64,000 nt of DNA from Fratercula arctica (GCA_947846985.1 CANTUZ010000005.1:50681389-50745388), one strand, 5' to 3'; counted from the first letter of the stretch, positions 49,689 to 61,324 are shown. The notes: a model not told the origin generated them from the letters alone. Numbers and translations: made by a program.

Positions 49689-51524
49689 AAAAAAAAAAAA
49701 ATCATACATTAAGGGACACTTGATAATATGAATGTTAAATACTTCCTTTTGTCTATCCTCCTGTTTCAGTGCTATGAGATCTAAACTGAATGCTCCTACC
49801 TACATATCCACATGTCTATGGTAATAGAAAGATGTAGACTTTCTCTAGAAACATGAATAAATTTCACTGTCCAGGACAGTTGGGTGAAAAATAAAATCCC
49901 AAGAATATGGGTAAATTAGATAGATAGCAAATTTATGAACGTAATTTATCAGAGAACTGCCAGGCATTATTTTATATATTGCAAATATGGTCCACCTGTC
50001 AGAAAGACAATGTCAGCCCAGTTTTGAACCCGTCTTCCTTCTCATCACATGTAGTTATAACAGATAGATAGGGAAACTGTTTTTACATTCTTGCTGTGTC
50101 AGAGATAAGTAATTTTAACTCATTTGTCAAAATCTTCCTCTTAGTTCATTTTCAATTTTAGCTTACCAGGAGACAGATCCTTGCACAAGAAAGTTCAATC
50201 TATTAAATCACAGCAACTCAAAACTACCCCTTGATCAACTGCCTTAGATCACTGACTTGTTGAGAAAGAAATTTAAGCAACAACAAAAAAAGCCAAACCA
50301 AAATAATGTCCTTTCTATGTTGGCAGTAATTAATAATCCCTTCCCAATCCATACCCCACCTCTCCTCTTTGTTCTTCACCTTACAAAAGATGAGGAGCAG
50401 GATGCACAACAATTAAGGCAGAGTTCTTGTCAATCCATTATTCTTAGCTCTAAATTTTAAGTGTGTTGGCACTGCAGAAACCCTTAAAAGAGATAGTACT
50501 CTCTTTTCTATATGCTTCGGCAAACAGAAGCATTAATGTCAATTCAAAAAAGGGAGAAAGAAGTCCAGAAGAAAAGCTTGATTTACATGTCTATGTGAAT
50601 TATGATTTCATAAGACACTAGGATTTCATTCTGCAAAAAAATCAGTTTCATATGTGTGACACATCATACTCATAAACTGCATGAAGTGAAATACTAGTGA
50701 AAATGTGATTTTATTTCTCAGAATGATAGCTGTCACATTATGGCATTCTTGATATCTCATAGTAATAGAGGAAAAGGAGGTAAAATGTTCCATAATCCCC
50801 TTTCTAAACAGGTTGCCACCAAACTGCCCCTGTGAATTGTGTAGAAGACTGATCGATGCATGCATTGCCTTCCTTATCTGTGAAATGCAATCTCATCTTT
50901 GGTTTGAAAGCAAAACAGACACATACATGTACACAAATCCTCCGGCCATTCACCTCCATTCGTTTTAATTGGATGCTTATGTGTATTGGTCTCTTAGAGC
51001 TCTGGACTGATAACAAAACTCCTTTCAACTCTTCTAAGCTATGAGCTCTGTCTCCAAAGACACTGCATCTTCACTGGCATTCTTCAAAAACTATCATGGC
51101 TTAATTTTTCCTCCCTTTTCTTCTCTAGCCCTGTGCCACACTCCAAAGATTCTTCTTACAGCTTCCTAAAGAGGCAGAAAGAGGTTTGTCTATTTCTCTT
51201 TTCTCCCCTAAATTGAGATAACTTGAGTGGCAGCCAGTTGGGGGGATTAAAATGGGAAGAAAATAACTTCAGATCAAATATTTAGCTGGTATCTTTTCTC
51301 CTAGATTATCAGCAGGAGATGTGAATACGTGTTTTTGGGTAAGTCACTGTTCAGCAAACCGTCTGCTTTTGACTGCAAAGTGACTGTAAAAACTTTAATA
51401 ATGTCTAACAGCTAGCAACTGCACTTCAAAAAAAAAAAAATCTAATAATGACTGCTAGAAATGCAGATAAAAAGTTGCTATTTTTTATTTAAGTTAAAGT
51501 TATCTTAAAAAATAAATGGCTATA
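49689..51524. other. Non-coding stretch, no recognised element
   Basis: No supported gene or transposon. A 13-base A run lies at about 51429-51441. Sequence is AT-rich up to the sharp change in composition at about 51525. Confidence 0.55.
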
Positions 51525-51790
51525 CTTCGCTGCCGGTAGCTTGTTGGTAGCACCGTAGAAGCCGGTGAGCCGGGGCGGCCGCAGGGCGAGCAGGGCGCCC
51601 AGCCGCCCCCGGTGCTGCTACGGGAGGAGCCTCTGAGCCGGCAGCGACTGCCCGGGGCCGGGGCGGGACGGGACGGGCCCCCGCCGCCCGGGGGGTGGAA
51701 ACGGAGCCCCTGCAGGCTGCCCCCGTTCTAGTGGCCGACCTAGGGAAAGGGGAAGGCCGCTCCCTGCAGCGTGACTGCGCGACGCTCATT
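51525..51790. promoter_or_regulatory. Isolated CpG island
   Basis: About 265 bases of very GC-rich, CpG-dense sequence with sharp edges in an AT-rich landscape. CG dinucleotides recur every few bases (CGGGGCGGCCGC, GGGGCGGGACGGGACGGG, CCGCCGCCCGGGG), unlike the rest of the window, where CpG is rare. GGGCGG/GGGGCGG words would suit Sp1/KLF-type factors. In vertebrates such islands usually mark promoters. The minus strand carries an 89-codon open frame (51520-51789), but GC-rich DNA is often open by chance and its start context is poor, so it is not called as a gene. A splice-donor-like CCG|GTGAGC lies at 51562-51570 on the plus strand. Alternatives are a GC-rich LTR or a retroelement 5' end. 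Confidence 0.65.
51654..51677 (+). other. Predicted G-quadruplex in the CpG island
   Basis: Five G runs (GGGG, GGGG, GGG, GGG, GGG) separated by one or two bases, meeting the usual pattern for a very stable intramolecular quadruplex on the plus strand. Confidence 0.7.
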
Positions 51791-52196
51791 CACTCCTAAG
51801 TAAAGAACGAGGCCCGAGCTATGTAATAAGAGTTCCGATTATTATGATGGTTAAACCAATAAACCAGACTTTAGTGATAAGGGGCAGAGATTGTAACAGA
51901 TGTGTTTCCACTGTTGTAACCTTTTGGGGTTTGTTACACTGTTAACCCTTATAGCCTGGCCGGAAAGCGTGAGGGGATGGAGTTTCTGAGGAGTAAATAC
52001 AATACGGTAAACCACGATAACTGGTTTTCGGGGGCAAGGAGTAGAATTTTGCTGCATGTATGTGTACATTGCACCAATTATTGTATGACAAGAAGGGAAG
52101 ATTTTATAATGCATGTATGTTAAGTTTGTGATTATGTTAAAAGAACTTACAATGGATAGATATTCAAAGTGTTCTTGAAAAATCTGTTTCACAGAG
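51791..52196. other. Unassigned segment between CpG island and LTR fragment
   Basis: About 400 bases of mixed composition. It still has scattered CpGs (GAACGAGGCCCGAGC near the island; GGCCGGAAAGCGTGAGG at about 51959-51975), more than ordinary flanking DNA, so it may belong to the same functional or mobile unit as the island. The minus strand has a TATA-like element (51947-51956). No family recognised. Confidence 0.45.
51947..51956 (-). promoter_or_regulatory. TATA-like element facing the CpG island
   Basis: On the minus strand it reads GGCTATAAGG, a good TATA context. Transcription would start about 30 bases downstream, near 51920, and run into the CpG island. No initiator or CCAAT element at a typical distance was confirmed, so this is only a candidate. 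Confidence 0.3.
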
Positions 52197-53085
52197 GTGT
52201 GAAGGGTGGAACGTATTGGGTGTAAGTGGCAGGGTTTCAGTAGTGGTGTCTGCAGGGCGCCCTGTGTGGGGGACAAGGCTGTGAACTGCTCTGAGCCAGT
52301 CAGAGCTAGTTCCAGCCTGAAAGAAATGAAGACAACTCATTGTATGCCAAAGCTTCCTCCAGTCAGAGGAGCACACGGAGCTGCTTAAATATGTTTAAGA
52401 AAGGGCAGTAGCTACTAGGGGCAGGAGACAAAGACCTGAGGCCATATTAAAGGAAAGATGTGGGGAGATGCAAGGAGACCTGAAGACGCATTTAGAGAAC
52501 AAGGAGGAAGCGGAGGAGACATGGAAGGACACTGTTAGGGGTACAGCTGGAGATGCTCTCTGGGAAGGTGCTCCATGGCAGAGGTGTCTGTCTCTGAGGG
52601 GACTGCAGCCCAAAGGTGACCCACGCCAAAGCAAGATATTCCTGTGGATAAGCCTGACAGAGTAGGGATACTCCCAAAGGGGCTGTGGCCTGTAGGTGAA
52701 CTACACTGGAACAAATACTGCACTGAAGCCCATAGAGGAACCCATGCTGGAGAAAAGGAGCAGTAAGAACAAGAACTGAGGAGCGCTGGAGGAAAAGAGT
52801 ACGAGGCATGAAGGAATAACAGAAAGAAACTGTTATGCACTTGCCACAAACTCCTGCTCCACATATTGCATCACCAATGGAGTTGGAAGGGTCTGAAATT
52901 AATATACCATGAAAGCAAGAGAAGCTGAGACTAGGAAGGGAGGAGAAGAGGTGTTTCCCTCAGTGTTTGTTTGTTTGTTTATTTGTTGCCTTTTTTTCCT
53001 TCCATACCTTAATTGGTAATTAGATGCTGTTAATTGACAATAAATTAAGTGAAATTCCCTTAGTCAGCACTGCCCACGACACATC
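52197..53085 (+). mobile_element. Fragment of another avian ERV LTR type
   Basis: About 890 bases in plus orientation resembling a known kind of long avian LTR. It has a GTTTAAGAAAGGGCAG block (about 52390-52409), repeated motifs around CCCATAGAGGAACCCATGCTGGAG (about 52730-52755), a GTTT-rich patch (52966-52987), and near the end ATTGGTAATTAG with AATAAA at 53039-53044, followed by CCCTTAGTCAGCACTGCCCACGAC. The sequence after about 53085 no longer looks like the family, so the last part seems truncated. The start near TGTGAAGGGTGGAACG is a guess. The match to the family is from memory of avian repeats and was not checked. No coding content. Confidence 0.6.
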
Positions 53086-56000
53086 CACATTGTGTGATAA
53101 CAAGGCAGAGTCCAGTTGTGGACTCCGTAGACAAGTGTTGGAGAATGCTGAAGTAGAAAAGCTGAGCATGTATCCCAGATAACGAATCAAAGTTTCTGGA
53201 GTTACTTGTCTCAATAAACGAGTTGTGACACAGTGCCTGTTCTGCTGTTTCGCAGTGAATGTGGCTGCTCTGGGAATCGGGGATTGTGCAGATGCACAAA
53301 CTAGCAACGCTTACCTCAGGTTGAAAAATTACATTGAGAAATGGCTACTTTCCCCCACTGAGTCCTGACAGCTAGTTCTGTTTTAAACATCTCCACTTGA
53401 GCTATCTGAAGACATCAGATGAATCTCACTCTAGGAGCACTAACTGTTCTTTGTGTGTCTGTTAGGATACACACAGCTATCAGGGAGTGCTGCAAACTTC
53501 AGCCTGTTTCCTGCCATTGACGAACAAAGATTTTGGGCATAACCCAAATGACCTCTGATGGGTCATAAACCCCTCTCTTCAGAGACCATCAGCAGGGATT
53601 TTGCAAGTGGCTTTAATCAAGTTCAGATTTTATCCTCTGTCTGTGAAAACAAAGATTATGATACTTGTATTGTCAGTGTAAAATGCTTATCTGCAAAGGC
53701 TTACACACACCTTTACTTTTTCAATCGCAGGTATGTTCTGACTGCTGTAATCAACTGGAGTTTTGCAAGTGTCTTAACTAGGGCTTGGTTTTCACTTTGA
53801 AGCCAGTGGGATTACTTACAGGGTATAAAGTGAATTACACAAGTAAATTTAGGGATGACTAGAACCAAATTTATTCATGGTGCCTTATAGTACTTTATGG
53901 ATTGATTTTGGGGTTGCTAGATTTCAGTTACTATAGATCTTGTTTTATCATATCGGTTTGCAAGTTCACAGACTAGTCTAATGCTGAGACTAAAGGTACA
54001 TTAGCAAACTTCTTTCTTTATTCAACTGTAAGCTCTTAAATTACCTATAAAATTGCAGTTACACAAAATGCTATTCTCACAATTTACTTAAAGAATGGGC
54101 AGGTGACAAACAGGTAAAACAGATTCTATCTCAGTATATGAGACGTAGCTTGCCCATGTTTAAAGAAAACATCTATAAATACTTCATATTTTAGAAACAT
54201 GTGCGTAATGTGGCCTAATGCCAGCCATTAACTGTCATTATCCATTTCAGAGGTAAAACTAATTTGCTAGGTTTTTGTTCTTTTTTACCTCTTTTCAGAG
54301 ATGGAATGTAATTTATAGGGTAGGTCATAAAGGTTTCCTCTGAGGGGAAAAAATACAAATGTGGATCATGAATCATGCTTTCTGTATACTGGAATATGGT
54401 GTAGTAATTCTGTATAACTTCTTTGTGAAAGCAAAATATCAGATAGTGCCTTTAAAATGAGTGTAAATCTAAAATAAGTCCATGTTAATCACCTTTACAT
54501 AAAAGTAATGGTGGTCGAATCTTGATTATGAACTGTTTCGGATAATTCTGATTATAAAACATCTAATTGGTGCTAAGTGAATGTTTTGTATTTGCTTTCT
54601 GATTACTGACTGATCCAGATGTGCTAGTTATGCCCAGTAGCAAGTAAGTGTCTTTCCTTATGCTCTTCAGCAGCAAGAACTTCTGCTGTCCTTCCTTCCT
54701 CCCTTCCCTCCCCTTTTGCTCTACTTCATCTTCCTGTGCTGTGGCTCCTTTCTTCCCCCAGTTCTCCTGTGCTCCCATCCTTCAGCCTTCATTTTGTACA
54801 GAAGCTTTCAGCTAACTACAGAAAGGGGAAGGTACAAATGGAGGGGGGTGGGGTGGGAAGTGAAGTTCACAAAACTGGTGACTTCCTGCAGTTGGGTTAT
54901 TAACCTTAGTTGTCTCTTCTATATTAAAGGACTTGGTTGCCAGCAGCAGAGACGACTAACAGACCAAGCGAAGCATCTTTCAAGAGGAGAGTGCAGACTG
55001 ATGGCAAGCTGCAAGCTTGCGTGTCGGTGTCTATTTACCATATACAACTCTAGGCCACACAATAAAGTGGATTAAGGAACTTGGCCACCAACAAACACAT
55101 CAGCAAATCCACAACCTGCCAGCAGTTTCTCAGCCTCAGCTGAGCTGAAAAGAAGGGAATTGATGGTAAATCAGTAGTGCTCAGCTGTCTTATGCAATAC
55201 TGCATAATGGCAGCACTTAAAGCCAAGCTGTTTCTGATAGTCCACTGCTTTGAGGAAAGCATAGAGTAAGTGTACCTTTCTGGAAATAGATTCTAATTGT
55301 CCATGTGCTTGGCAATTAAATTGTTCCTTTCCTGCTGATTTCCCAATATTCATGAGAAGGGGATCTCTCTCTAGTACTATGTTGAAATCACAAATATAGA
55401 TGTGACTATTCACAGGATTCCCTGTCCATTTCGAGATACTAAGGCATTACTAATATTTTTCTCATAAGAAAATGTAAACAGATTTAGAATTTGTGCATCT
55501 ATGGAAATCATTGTGGGAGGACATACTCTTACCTGAAGCACAGATCATTTTTGAGACTATTTTGGTGTGATTTTTTTGTCTTTTTTATCATATTTATCTT
55601 CCTGAAATGGTATATACTTTTCTTTTTTCTTTATCACTTTAGAAATGATACCAGACAACACCTTTCAGCCTGAAAAAGATGACATAATGCATTATTCACA
55701 TAACCATATATCTGCAATGTGATCCTTGAGTTAGAGAGTAGAGCTGGAGTTCCACTTTGCATTGCATCCTTAAATGCCAAACGTTAAATGTTTTGTTTAC
55801 TGTGAAGCTTAAACTGCATTGAGGCTGAGGCTCTAAAGTGAAAAGATTTTCTTTTTTATACTCTGTGAAGCATTGAACTCTTAACAAAAAATTCCTGGGG
55901 CCCAGAACATTTTTCTGAAGATGTCAGGGAGATTTCCGTGTTCCTTTGTTACTAGAATTTTGTTCAGTTGCAGTTGTATCTACGGAGTAAGCTTTTTGAT

Positions 56001-56867
56001 ACTTTTCTATTTGTCAATTGACCTTTCAGTCAGCTTTTCACAGTGGTCTTGCAGGTTTTCATGGAAGGCACATTAACTGCAGCTATAATTTCAGTGCCAT
56101 TTTATGGAAATATGCCTATCTCTTACCCAGTGTTTCAAGAGCACTTAAGTGCTTGGTCTTGTATTATCAGATAAAGGAGAACGGGCATGTATGTTTATAT
56201 GTATGGATGTAGACATGTACACATGCATATAAAGGCACATGTAGCCATAATATTCTTGCTTGTTTCGGGTCTTTTTCAGATTATCAAAATACTTGAGGGT
56301 TAGTCATCCTGGACAAGTGTTAAGTCATTCCAGGCCCTTGGAGACTGTGTCTGTTCTCAGTCTGTCAAAGATATTTTGGAAGAGTCTCTAAAGTGAGTAT
56401 AGGTTGTGGTATCGCCAACAACACTTCACTAGACGCATAGCTGATATTCACGGTAGGAAGCATGCCCACCTGGCATGACATGATGGGGAGGTTTATCTTC
56501 ATTCTTTTCTGAAAAATAACTAGTACGTTTCTCCTACTATTAAATGCGTTATATTAACAGCTAAGGAACCTCATTGCATTATGCACAGCGTTACAAAGAA
56601 CTGTCTTTGTCTTTACAAAGTTTTTATTTTGATGAAATACTGTAGAAGACATTGTTTTTTAATAAAATAGTTGAATAAACAAGTTTGAATAAACATTTGT
56701 TGAATAAACAAGTGGGTATGCATGTCTGCTCTTTTTTCCAGTTGTAAAAGTGATTTAATTCCTTATTTGCCAGCTGGGGGAAACAAATCCAGGCAGGTCA
56801 CCTTCAATTGCTTTCAGGGTGGTAGGGACTGTAAAACACATGGGTTTTTTCCAAAACATCATTTTTG
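53086..56867. other. Non-coding stretch, no recognised element
   Basis: No supported gene. It includes a pyrimidine-rich patch (54684-54718, CCTT units), a G-rich patch (54843-54857) and three near-tandem copies of TTGAATAAACA (56671-56713). Confidence 0.55.
56671..56713. repeat. Three near-tandem copies of a 14-bp unit
   Basis: TTGAATAAACAAGT starts at 56671 and 56700, with a variant, TTGAATAAACATTT, at 56685 between them. Confidence 0.88.
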
Positions 56868-57357
56868 TGTACAGCTTTCATCTGTGAAAGAGTTAATTCT
56901 CTTTTTAGTGGTTGCTGTGAAAGGAATGTCAATAATACATACTGGTTTTAGCTGCTGCTAAGTAATATTCATAATATTCAAGGACTTTTTTCATCTTCCC
57001 ATAGAAGCATAGACAGAAGGATGGAATGACCAATGAAATATTCCATACCGTAGACGTCATGCTCAGTATATAAATGGGGTATGTTTGGAGTGACGGCTTT
57101 TGTCTTCCCAAGTAACCGTTACATGTGATGGAGCCCTGCTTTCCTGGAGATGGCTGAATGCCTGCCTGATGTGAAGTAGTGTATTAATTCCTTGTTTTGC
57201 TTTGCTTGTGTGTGTGGCTTTTGCTTTACTTGTTGAACTGTCTCTATCTCAACCCATGAGTTTTCTCACTTTTAATTTTCCAATTCTTTCCCCAATCCCA
57301 ACGTGGGGGAGTGAGCAGTTGCATGGTCCTATCTGCCGACTGCGGTTAAACATGACA
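56868..57357 (+). mobile_element. Solo LTR (avian ERV, long subfamily), plus strand
   Basis: 490 bases starting TGTACAGC and ending AACATGACA. Flanks TTTTG (56863-56867) and TCTTG (57358-57362) agree at 4 of 5 positions, fitting a decayed 5-bp target duplication. Shared blocks are GAAAGAGTTAATTCTC near the start, GCTGCTAAGTAATATTC and AAGGACTTTTT (present only in the long subfamily), GACGTCATGCTCAGTATATAAA, TATCTCAACCCATGAGTTTT and GACTGCGGTTAAACATGACA at the end. The TATA box TATATAAA is intact at 57067-57074, and GACGTCA just upstream (57053-57059) resembles a CRE. The middle is shorter than in the 49 kb copy. No internal viral sequence, so it is solo. Confidence 0.88.
57067..57074 (+). promoter_or_regulatory. 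LTR core promoter: TATA box
   Basis: TATATAAA in the expected place of the LTR, preceded eight bases upstream by GACGTCA, a CREB/ATF-type site. The pair is the best-preserved promoter core among the LTRs in the window. Activity is not shown by sequence. Confidence 0.55.
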
Positions 57358-58915
57358 TCTTGCTTTCTTTGTTTGAGAAATGTTATTAAAAACAATATAC
57401 TACCATATATAGAACAATTTTATTGCAAGATAATGTTTTGAATATTCAAAATAGTGAACGGTTCACTTTGAAAAGTATAACTTAAACCAAACCTCATTTA
57501 CATGAGAAGAGCCTTTATAGCCTCACAAATGGTCACAAAATGGGCTCACAAAAGCCTTTTGACCAAATTATTCACTGAATTCAATATAAATTCAAATTTT
57601 GTTTTTGTGAGATCAGAGCTACAGACTTAGTAAATAGAATGTGATCTAGCTCCATTCCCACATATATTTTTCCTGCTGTGGTATTTGCATTCTAATCTAC
57701 ATGAATTCAGAATGAAATTTGTCAGAATTTGTTTTAATAATGCAGCATTAGTGGCCTTCTGCCTCTGAACTGCCTTGGAGGCAACCTGCCGGTTTTGCTG
57801 ACAATGGTGTGCAAAAAAACCTTCTCCCTATTTTCCTTCTGCTACCACTTCTTTAATGAGAATACTGATTTCTTGTAGAAACACGTTATTTAATCTGGGT
57901 TACTGTAATCACCTGAGTTAAGATATTCCTCTTTTCCCACTTCTTTGCTTTTTCTCTGAGAGGCAGAAAATATAGTAAAGACAAAGTGGCCTTTGCTGGC
58001 ACAGCAAGCATATCACAAAAATGTGTCTGAAAGATGTTTCTGTATCTCTTGTCTGAAATTTATATGTATACCAAGTTTTTATTGACCTAGTTCATTGTAT
58101 TATATGAAGCAATTTATTGTGGTTTCTCCGTGAGATATAAATTCACTGAATTCACACTTGAGTGCTGATACTTTCTATGCAAGTTCTAATATATACATCA
58201 GATAAGAATTGTTGATGTATAGCTTCCAATTTCTCACATCTCTTCTCTGTTACAATCCTGTGCCCTAAGTTTTTTTCATTCATTCTTCTCACCACTGTAT
58301 ATTTGATTTATCATCTTGCCTCTTATCTTGAAAAAGGATTTATATTGATGGGCCATATACCCAAATGGGCTTTTGCATAACATGCCATGATCACTCATTT
58401 GTAGCTGCAATTTTCATGTCTTTTACAAAAGATTTTTGCTAGATTTCTAGTTAGAGTAGTGCCTTGGTCCAATTCATCCTTGGACTCTGAGCAGCACTGA
58501 AGAGGAAAACCTAATGAATTTTGGTTTTCTGAGTTATCTGTTCTATACTGAGCACAGAAACACATTCCTCCCCCCAACTTTAATAATGCTCCATTGCTAT
58601 GTTTTTCTAGTATGGTAGCATCTCAATTTTCCACCAGCATTTGAGAAAGGATACTGAATGTTGGTCTCCATTTCTCTTATTGCCCTTTAAGTGTAAAGCT
58701 CTCTAATGAACAGGAAAAATTGTAGATGCCATGTGGCAAACAACAGAACATCATAATTTTACATTATGCAACATCTTTTTTGCTTGGTACCAATTGACTT
58801 GAAAAATAGGAAGTCCCTAAAATTCACTTTCTCTGAATTAGTGCTGTCTCATACTGGTTATTCACGGTACTGAGATGTACCACACTAGAATTTCAGTGCT
58901 GATAAAGATCTTGAT

Positions 58916-58938
58916 TCATAAGATAATTGATCTTATGA
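58916..58938. repeat. Inverted repeat, 9-bp arms
   Basis: TCATAAGAT and its exact reverse complement ATCTTATGA, separated by five bases. Confidence 0.85.
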
Positions 58939-61268
58939 TTCACAAGTCTGCCTCTGCTTGAGCAAACTTCCATATGCCAATGTCTGAAAGTTGAATCATT
59001 TCTCATTTTTATACTTTTTCTCCTTCCCTTTTTGTTAAATGCTTATGGGCTAACTTTTAGCTGTTCATGCATGCAGTGCAACTCTTAAATCAGTGATACT
59101 ATACCTTAAATGCTACAATTGCTTGGTGATCTCTTATTAATAAAATCCAAGTAACTTTATTTTTTTAATAGCTTAGTCTTAAATTTTTTTACTTTAGAAA
59201 AAATCATATTTATATATGCAGACATCACATGTCTATGGTGTAGTAAAACGCAGGAAGACATTTGGCCATCCTCATCAGTTTCCATTTACTTTTATATTCA
59301 AATCAACATATGTGACTGCATTTCCTTACACAGTGATATCCTTTATTTAGTTTTGAATTTACCTTCTAATTGCAGAAAAGGAATGTATTAAGATAGCAAT
59401 ACCTTGGTATGTTCTTCTCTTCTCATGACAGTACTGCATTAAGTGAGTCGCGGTCCGGTGTGATGTCCTGTTGCCATTGAAGTGAACTGGGACTACAAAC
59501 TTCATTCTTCTTTAGCCGTTCCGTATGTACAATTTGCAAGGGATTTTTCTGGAAGCCTGGTCAGAATTATCTTCTTTAAGAATAAAAGCATGATGACATC
59601 TTTGTAGGCAAGATGGGGATAGGGAGAGGATTATATATTTATTAATAAATCAGTAACAAAGCTATGTGAAATAAAACCCCACTACACGCTATTCTCCCCT
59701 TGGGAAAAAGAATGAGGAAGACAATGCACTGTAAATGTTAGTCACATTGTTTAGTGCACTACTCAAAAGGTATTCAAATATTAGAACAAGGACGGTTAAT
59801 CTGTGAATAAAACAGGAAGAATAATATGCACATTCAAATACAGTCTTATGCTCCTACTTTAAAAACCTAAATGAGCTAAATCTAGTATGTATTTTATGTA
59901 TTATATAATTTTATGAATTATTCTTGCACTATTCTCCTCAATTCTTATTTATACTCAAGTTTTCTTGTGAGAAACTTAATTGCCTGTAATCATACAAGTG
60001 TGTTTCTTAAACAAACAAAAAGACCCAAACTTAGTCAATATGTTGTGGTTTGCAGCTGTTCTGATAGCACCCAAAAGCAATTTTTCCCCTAAATAATACT
60101 GAGTTATCTTAATTGTGGATGTATATAAAATTTTCACTGACAGGCAGAGGTACTGTTTTCAAAGTTCATAGTTCTAAAACAGTTCTTCGAAGAGACTAAC
60201 ACTGCAGGTAAAGTTTAAGGTGCTTTTCACTGTGAAAAATCCAGGTGCAGCCTGTCTTATTGTGAAGAACATAAAGAAAATTGTGTGAAATATGCTGTAC
60301 GGTACCTATAGAGAGCAATAGTAAGAATATTTCTGTGTTGATCTTTTAGATGTTTTGGATCTTCTTCTTATCCAATGATGTAGTTCTGTATTCTCTAATA
60401 TCCTTTTACAGTAGTGCATTTGTTCAGTTTTTCTTAATTGTGGCAGATTTGACCACTTGTGGCTTTAGCTTTATTCACCAATTTTCTTTCATTCTACATA
60501 CCTCTAAGAAATGCATTTCTGTCATTTGTGGTGAGGACATTGCTGAGTCAGCATGGCAATAAATTGCAAAGAGTGTCTCTGCAAATGGATTATTCTAGCA
60601 CATCTCACCAGTACTTACATGCTTGAGTGACTACAGCCAAATGCTCTTCCTTAGTCATTATGAAATCCCCATTCCCACCTCTTATATAATTCTAGCCCAA
60701 GCTACTTCTAATTCTTAAGTTTGAGTAATTTCCTCGAAGCAATGACACAGAACCAGCAATGATTCACTCTCTGTTATGCCTATGCAACGCAGAAGCTTGC
60801 CAAGTTAGAGAATGAAATGCCCAAGGTCAGTGACAGTGCAATGTAGAAACTTTCTTTGTGAAACAGATATAAACACCTAATTATAGAAAAAGGATCAGCA
60901 ATTGACTAAACTGGAGACACTAATTTCTCACAGAATATATTCCCTTGTTGTCTGAAGTTCTTTAAGGCGCAAGGGATTTCCAGTCTTTCATTCAGAGATG
61001 CAGTAAGAAGTGCCCAAGTCCCAAGAAAAAATAAATTTGGCATATTTGGATTTCCATCCTAGCCTTTGTATACCTCTGCATATTTTTTTTTTAAACTCTA
61101 CAATGTCACACTGAAAATGTTCCTTCCCAGGTCAGCACTTTAACTATAGAAGTATGATGTATTTTGCCTGCTTTTTCTATCCCTGTGGTATGAGTTCTCT
61201 TACACCATGGCCCAGCTTCAATCGGAGGGGCACCTGATGCCATTGTCTAAACTGTTCTGCAACTTAGA

Positions 61269-61291
61269 TTTTTTTTTTTTTTTTTTTTTTT
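61269..61291. repeat. Poly(T) tract, 23 bases
   Basis: Uninterrupted run of 23 T. An A-rich tract follows at 61325-61352, so the transcribed region could pair as a T-A hairpin. Confidence 0.88.
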
Positions 61292-61324
61292 AAAATGGTG
61301 GATGGTGCTTTGAAGTACCCTGAG

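Noticed and set aside
51520..51789. 89-codon minus-strand open frame covering the CpG island
   Set aside because: GC-rich DNA lacks stop codons by composition, the residues are mostly Ala, Pro, Arg and Gly, and the start context is weak. The island is reported, but not as a protein gene.
53726..53745. CAG|GTATGT, a strong splice-donor-like site after an open stretch (53558-53727)
   Set aside because: The preceding frame has no known domain and no acceptor with a polypyrimidine tract at a plausible place. Isolated donor matches are frequent in 64 kb.
60795..60850. GCCCAAGGTCAGTGACAG, similar to the core of the ancient MIR SINE
   Set aside because: Only about 12 consecutive bases agree and the flanks do not follow the element. 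Profile search would be needed; as seen it is within chance.
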